This document shows, piece after piece, positions 32,586 to 35,625 of a DNA stretch of 35,625 bases (positions are counted from its first letter, which is position 1; each line of letters opens with the position of its first letter). The translations under genes were made by a program, and so were the position numbers. Origin of the DNA: Chitinophagales bacterium (GTDB lineage Bacteria > Bacteroidota > Bacteroidia > Chitinophagales > BACL12); the NCBI GenBank assembly GCA_019694895.1, contig JAIBBA010000016.1, positions 1 through 35,625 on the forward strand, in the 5' to 3' direction. The notes beneath the pieces are model-generated. The model did no database searches. It was not told the origin of the DNA and was given only the letters and a program-made list of their open reading frames with translations.

Positions 32586-34742
32586 ATGAAAATTAATTTA
32601 CATATTTCTATTGCGTCGTGTACTAAGCGGATTTTTCTTGTTGGGTTTTGTTCGTTGTTCTCAATAATACCCGCGAATGCTCAGGCGCCTGAAATTGAAT
32701 GGCAGAACACGATTGGCGGAAGTTTAGCGGATAACCTTTATTCTGTTTCACAGACATTTGACGGTGGATATATTTTAGGCGGAAATTCTTATTCAAGTAT
32801 ATCCGGGGATAAAACAGAGAATAGCCATGGGAGCTCGGATTACTGGATAATTAAACTCAATGCAACAGGAGAAATTGAGTGGCAAAAGACAATTGGTGGT
32901 GCCGGTGGTGATTTTCTAAAATGTGTTGCTCAAACTCTTGAAGGCGGATATATTGTTGGAGGATATTCTAACTCAAATATTAGTGGCGATAAAACAGAAA
33001 ATTGCCTTGGCTATGACGACTATTGGATAATTAAATTAAATACTGATGGTGAGATTGAATGGCAGAACACAATTGGAGCCAGCAATGATGATGACTTTAG
33101 AACACTTATTCAAACGGATGATGGTGGATATTTTGTAGGTGGGGTTTCATTTTCCAATGTAAACGGTGATAAAACAGAACATACCAACGGTTTTATGGAT
33201 TATTGGGTACTAAAGCTCAACAGTCTCGGTTCTGTTGAGTGGCAGAATACGATTGGAGCGGCTGGTACAGATGTGCTTGAATCAGTTACCCAATCTGCAG
33301 ATGGAGGTTATTTAGTTGGCGGATATTCGTTTTCCGGAGCCTCAGGCGATAAGAGCGAAAATAACGTTGGTGGCAACGACCTATGGCTTGTTAAATTAAA
33401 TTCGCTGGGAGAAATTGAATGGGAGAATACGATTGGGGGTAACCTAGATGACAAACTTCAAAGTGTGAATGTTACATCGGACAGTGGGTACATTATTGGA
33501 GCGCAATCCACTTCAACTATTTCTGGAGATAAGACCGAAGATAGCATCGGGTATTCTGATTATTGGATTATTAAGCTTAATTCATTTGGAATTATTGAAT
33601 GGCAAAATACAATTGGTGGGACGGAATCTGAAAACATTGGATCAGTTTTTCAGACGAGCGATGGCGGTTATTTTATTGGCGGCTACTCAAAATCTGATAT
33701 TTCTGGTGATAAAACAGAAATTGGATATGGATCAGATGACTTTTGGTTGGCAAAAACTAATAATGTTGGAATGATAGAATGGGATTTTAATATTGGTGGT
33801 AACTCCAGTGATATCCTCCGATGCGCCATTCAAACAGCGGACGGAGGGTTTATTGTTGGAGGCTATTCAAGCTCACCAATTTCTGGTAATAAAACTGAAA
33901 ATAGTTTTGGTATAACTAATGATTATTGGGTTGTAAAACTAGCCGGCCCTGCATGTACACCTGCTCCGGAAATGTGTAACCTAATTGATGACGACTGCGA
34001 CGGTCTCATTGACGAAGGTGCATCTCCAGCAATTTCTATTTCAGCCGGAGGTGCAACAACTTTCTGCCAAGGTAGTAATGTCATTCTTACTGCAACGCAC
34101 ACCGGTACCGGATTGCAATGGAAGAAAAATGGAACAACAATTCCCGGTGCAACCGGAGTTACATATGCTGCAACAAAAACAGGTATTTATACTTGTGAAT
34201 CAAGTAATGCTTGCGGAGCAACTTTATCTGCATCGATCAGTGTAACAGCAAATAAAAATCCCCCTGCAAGTATAACAGCCGGCGGCCCAACCAGCTTTTG
34301 CGCAGGCGGCAGTGTTGTATTGACAGCTAATGCAGGCGGAGGATTGAGTTATCAATGGTATAAGGGGGCAACACCGATCGCAGGTGCCACTAATATTGCA
34401 TATACTGCTTCAACAGCAGGTAATTATAAATGTAGGGTAACAAAGACAGCTACAGGCTGCTTCAAGAACAGCAATGCGATCATGGTGAGTATTGTATGCA
34501 GGGGTGGAGAAAATGAAACTCCTTCTCAAATCCTTTATGCTTATCCCAACCCTGCAACAACTCAGTTAAATATCACCTGCTCTGCAAATATTAATACCGC
34601 ACAACTCTATAACGGGCTGGGTCAGCTGATCATGGAAATTTCTGTATCAGACGGATATGCAGAAGCAGACATTAGCACATTGACGGCAGGTATGTATCTC
34701 ATCCGCGCAGGCGGTGAAGTGGCGCAGTGGGTGAAGCAATAA
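32586..34742 (+). CDS. Type IX-secreted repeat protein with Ig-like domains
   Basis: A protein of 718 residues. A signal peptide ends near NAQ (31-33). Seven repeats of exactly 60 residues fill 36-455, each with the form (E)IEWQNTIGG...SVxQTxDGGYxxGGYSxS.ISGDKTENxxGxxDYWIIKLN. A MopE-like calcium motif follows (CNLIDDDCDGLIDEGA, 464-479), then two Ig-like domains (about 483-556 and 561-637) and a type IX sorting domain (YAYPNPATTQLNI... to the end). It is likely exported to the cell surface or medium. The function is unknown; adhesion or matrix binding is a guess. Confidence 0.92.
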   Translation: MKINLHISIASCTKRIFLVGFCSLFSIIPANAQAPEIEWQNTIGGSLADNLYSVSQTFDGGYILGGNSYSSISGDKTENSHGSSDYWIIKLNATGEIEWQKTIGGAGGDFLKCVAQTLEGGYIVGGYSNSNISGDKTENCLGYDDYWIIKLNTDGEIEWQNTIGASNDDDFRTLIQTDDGGYFVGGVSFSNVNGDKTEHTNGFMDYWVLKLNSLGSVEWQNTIGAAGTDVLESVTQSADGGYLVGGYSFSGASGDKSENNVGGNDLWLVKLNSLGEIEWENTIGGNLDDKLQSVNVTSDSGYIIGAQSTSTISGDKTEDSIGYSDYWIIKLNSFGIIEWQNTIGGTESENIGSVFQTSDGGYFIGGYSKSDISGDKTEIGYGSDDFWLAKTNNVGMIEWDFNIGGNSSDILRCAIQTADGGFIVGGYSSSPISGNKTENSFGITNDYWVVKLAGPACTPAPEMCNLIDDDCDGLIDEGASPAISISAGGATTFCQGSNVILTATHTGTGLQWKKNGTTIPGATGVTYAATKTGIYTCESSNACGATLSASISVTANKNPPASITAGGPTSFCAGGSVVLTANAGGGLSYQWYKGATPIAGATNIAYTASTAGNYKCRVTKTATGCFKNSNAIMVSIVCRGGENETPSQILYAYPNPATTQLNITCSANINTAQLYNGLGQLIMEISVSDGYAEADISTLTAGMYLIRAGGEVAQWVKQ
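32691..33950 (+). repeat. Seven 180-bp coding repeats
   Basis: The repeats start at residues 36, 96, 156, 216, 276, 336 and 396, so the DNA period is 180 bp with no insertion until a one-codon insertion near the end of the last. Nucleotide identity between copies is partial, so this is not a fresh duplication. Confidence 0.85.
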
Positions 34743-34841
34743 TTTCCGGAATTTGATTTGGCCTATTCGCGTTTGATTTTGCTGATACTTCTTACTAATT
34801 GAAGGTTGAGACCTGGAAGTTGCGGTTGCTCTTCACTCATT

Positions 34842-35030
34842 GGGGTTCAATCGCGGAGTTTGCGGAGTTAGAGGAGTTTCATAGATATGTTTCAGCCCAC
34901 CCATTAGCCGGGGTTCAATCGCGGAGTTTGCGGAGTTAGCGGAGTTTCATAGATATGTCTCAGCCCACCCATTAGCCGGGTTTCAATCGCGGAGTTAGCG
35001 GAGTTTCGCAGATGTGTCTCCATCTACCTT
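34842..35030. repeat. 68-bp tandem repeat sharing the 9-bp core
   Basis: ttcaatcgcggag has its C at 34848, 34916 and 34984, an exact 68-bp period. Each unit has a (gcggagttN) series and then a gtttcagcccacccattagccgg tail. The third unit has one 9-bp core fewer. The core is the reverse complement of the 9-bp core in the 21352-21660 array. The rest of the 34743-35115 gap shows no gene. Confidence 0.88.
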
Positions 35031-35069
35031 CGGCAATGCAGAGTATGTTCAAAACACACAACACGAATT

Positions 35070-35130
35070 CACTACTCATCCACTCATCCACTCACCCACT
35101 CACCCACTGACCCCCTCACCTACTCACCAT
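35070..35130. repeat. Short CACTCACCCACT-type series
   Basis: Imperfect 8-bp repeats (cactcatc, cactcacc) run into the 3' end of the RidA-family gene. It resembles the series at 21272-21319. Confidence 0.6.
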
Positions 35131-35583
35131 CGCACTTATCTCCACCCTCGCATTCTTCGGTAACCCAACAACCGCAACCGTTTCCCTTGCAGGTGGGTAT
35201 TCCTGAAAATATTCGCCATAAACAGCATTTACTGCGGCAAAATCATTCATATCGCGGAGAAAAATGGTGCATTTCAGCACATTACCCATGGTGGAACCCG
35301 ATTGTTCAACAATGGCTTTGAGATTTTCCATTACTTGACGGGTTTCAACCGCAATATCTCCACCGGTATACATCTCGCCGTTTGCAGGATTGATGGCTAT
35401 TTGGCCGCTGATAAATACAAATCCACCGGCCTCGGTAGCCTGACTATAAGGACCTATCGGAGCAGGGGCGTTGGGGGTATAAATGACGTTTTTCATTGCC
35501 GATCTTGAATTTGAACAAGAGGCAAAAGTAAGCATTGATGCGATTACGGCATAGAATGCAACTACTGTGCGGGTTTGAGGCAT
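35116..35583 (-). CDS. RidA-family protein with a lipoprotein-like leader
   Basis: A protein of 155 residues. From M30 onward it is a normal RidA (YjgF/UK114) domain of 126 residues: MKNVIYTPNAPAPIGPYSQA, FISGQIAINP, VLKCTIFLRDMNDFAAVN and PPARETVAVVGLPKNARVEI, which includes the substrate-binding arginine. RidA deaminates reactive enamines and imines in the cytosol. The first 29 residues (a charged start, VVAFYAVIASMLTFASC) look like a lipoprotein signal, which would place it outside the cytosol. A TACTTTTG -7 box 28 bp before M30 makes a cytosolic start at 35496 possible too. Both forms might be made. Confidence 0.85.
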   Translation of the reverse strand: MPQTRTVVAFYAVIASMLTFASCSNSRSAMKNVIYTPNAPAPIGPYSQATEAGGFVFISGQIAINPANGEMYTGGDIAVETRQVMENLKAIVEQSGSTMGNVLKCTIFLRDMNDFAAVNAVYGEYFQEYPPARETVAVVGLPKNARVEISAMVSR

Positions 35584-35625
35584 CTAATGAGTGTTTGGAA
35601 GTTCCAAAAGAGAGCTGTAAATTTA

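Noticed and set aside
34743-35115. tRNA-like ggttcaatc motifs
   Set aside because: They recur with exact 68-bp spacing as part of a tandem repeat, and no cloverleaf arms surround them.

Overview
The window looks like chromosomal DNA of an AT-rich member of the Bacteroidota, probably near Chitinophagales or Saprospirales. That placement rests on gene content and was not tested by a search. Pointers are a SusC/SusD pair, a PorV/PorQ-family protein, a type IX secretion sorting domain, DUF4199 and Rrf2 genes, and promoters of the Bacteroidota type (TTG at -33, about 19-20 bp, TAnnTTTG at -7). I see no tRNA, rRNA, CRISPR array, phage or recognisable transposase.

Layout. 1-1560 is a repeat array: three cassettes bounded by the same 16-17 bp inverted repeats. 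The first carries a GxxExxY (PD-(D/E)XK-fold) gene, the other two are non-coding, and a truncated fourth member lies at the left edge. 1780-3167 holds two overlapping membrane-protein genes. 3257-5929 (minus) is a two-gene operon of an ATP-grasp ligase and an ATP-grasp-SET methyltransferase fusion. Its promoter contains a 19-bp dyad. Divergent to it is an Rrf2 regulator with its own 20-bp dyad. 6779-10588 is a potassium module: a short KdpD-like kinase, a KdpE-like regulator and a Kup transporter, with an 11-bp-spaced direct repeat just before kup. 10601-13465 holds a small possible Sm-like protein, exonuclease VII (xseA, xseB) and a Rossmann-fold dehydratase.

13504-20372 (minus) holds a PorV/PorQ-family protein coupled to a beta-propeller lipoprotein, then a SusD/SusC pair that ends at a clear terminator. 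20512-21153 is an O-methyltransferase. 21154-21921 is gene-free and packed with nested short tandem repeats. 21922-26112 is accessory: WG-repeat protein, unknown secreted protein, CHAP hydrolase, membrane-bound LuxR regulator and DUF4199 protein. 26321-32498 returns to housekeeping genes (glucosaminidase/LysM, hpt, adk, obgE, an EamA transporter), with a minus-strand insert of a DUF6498 protein, a small exported protein and a degenerate nucleotidyltransferase. 32586-34742 is a type IX-secreted protein of seven exact 60-residue repeats. A second block of the 9-bp-core repeat follows, and the window ends with a RidA-family gene that has a lipoprotein-like leader.

The best candidates for something undescribed are the inverted-repeat cassette array around the GxxExxY gene and the ATP-grasp plus ATP-grasp-SET operon with its own operator. 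The kinase-regulator-Kup module with a candidate operator comes next. None of these functions can be proved from the sequence alone.
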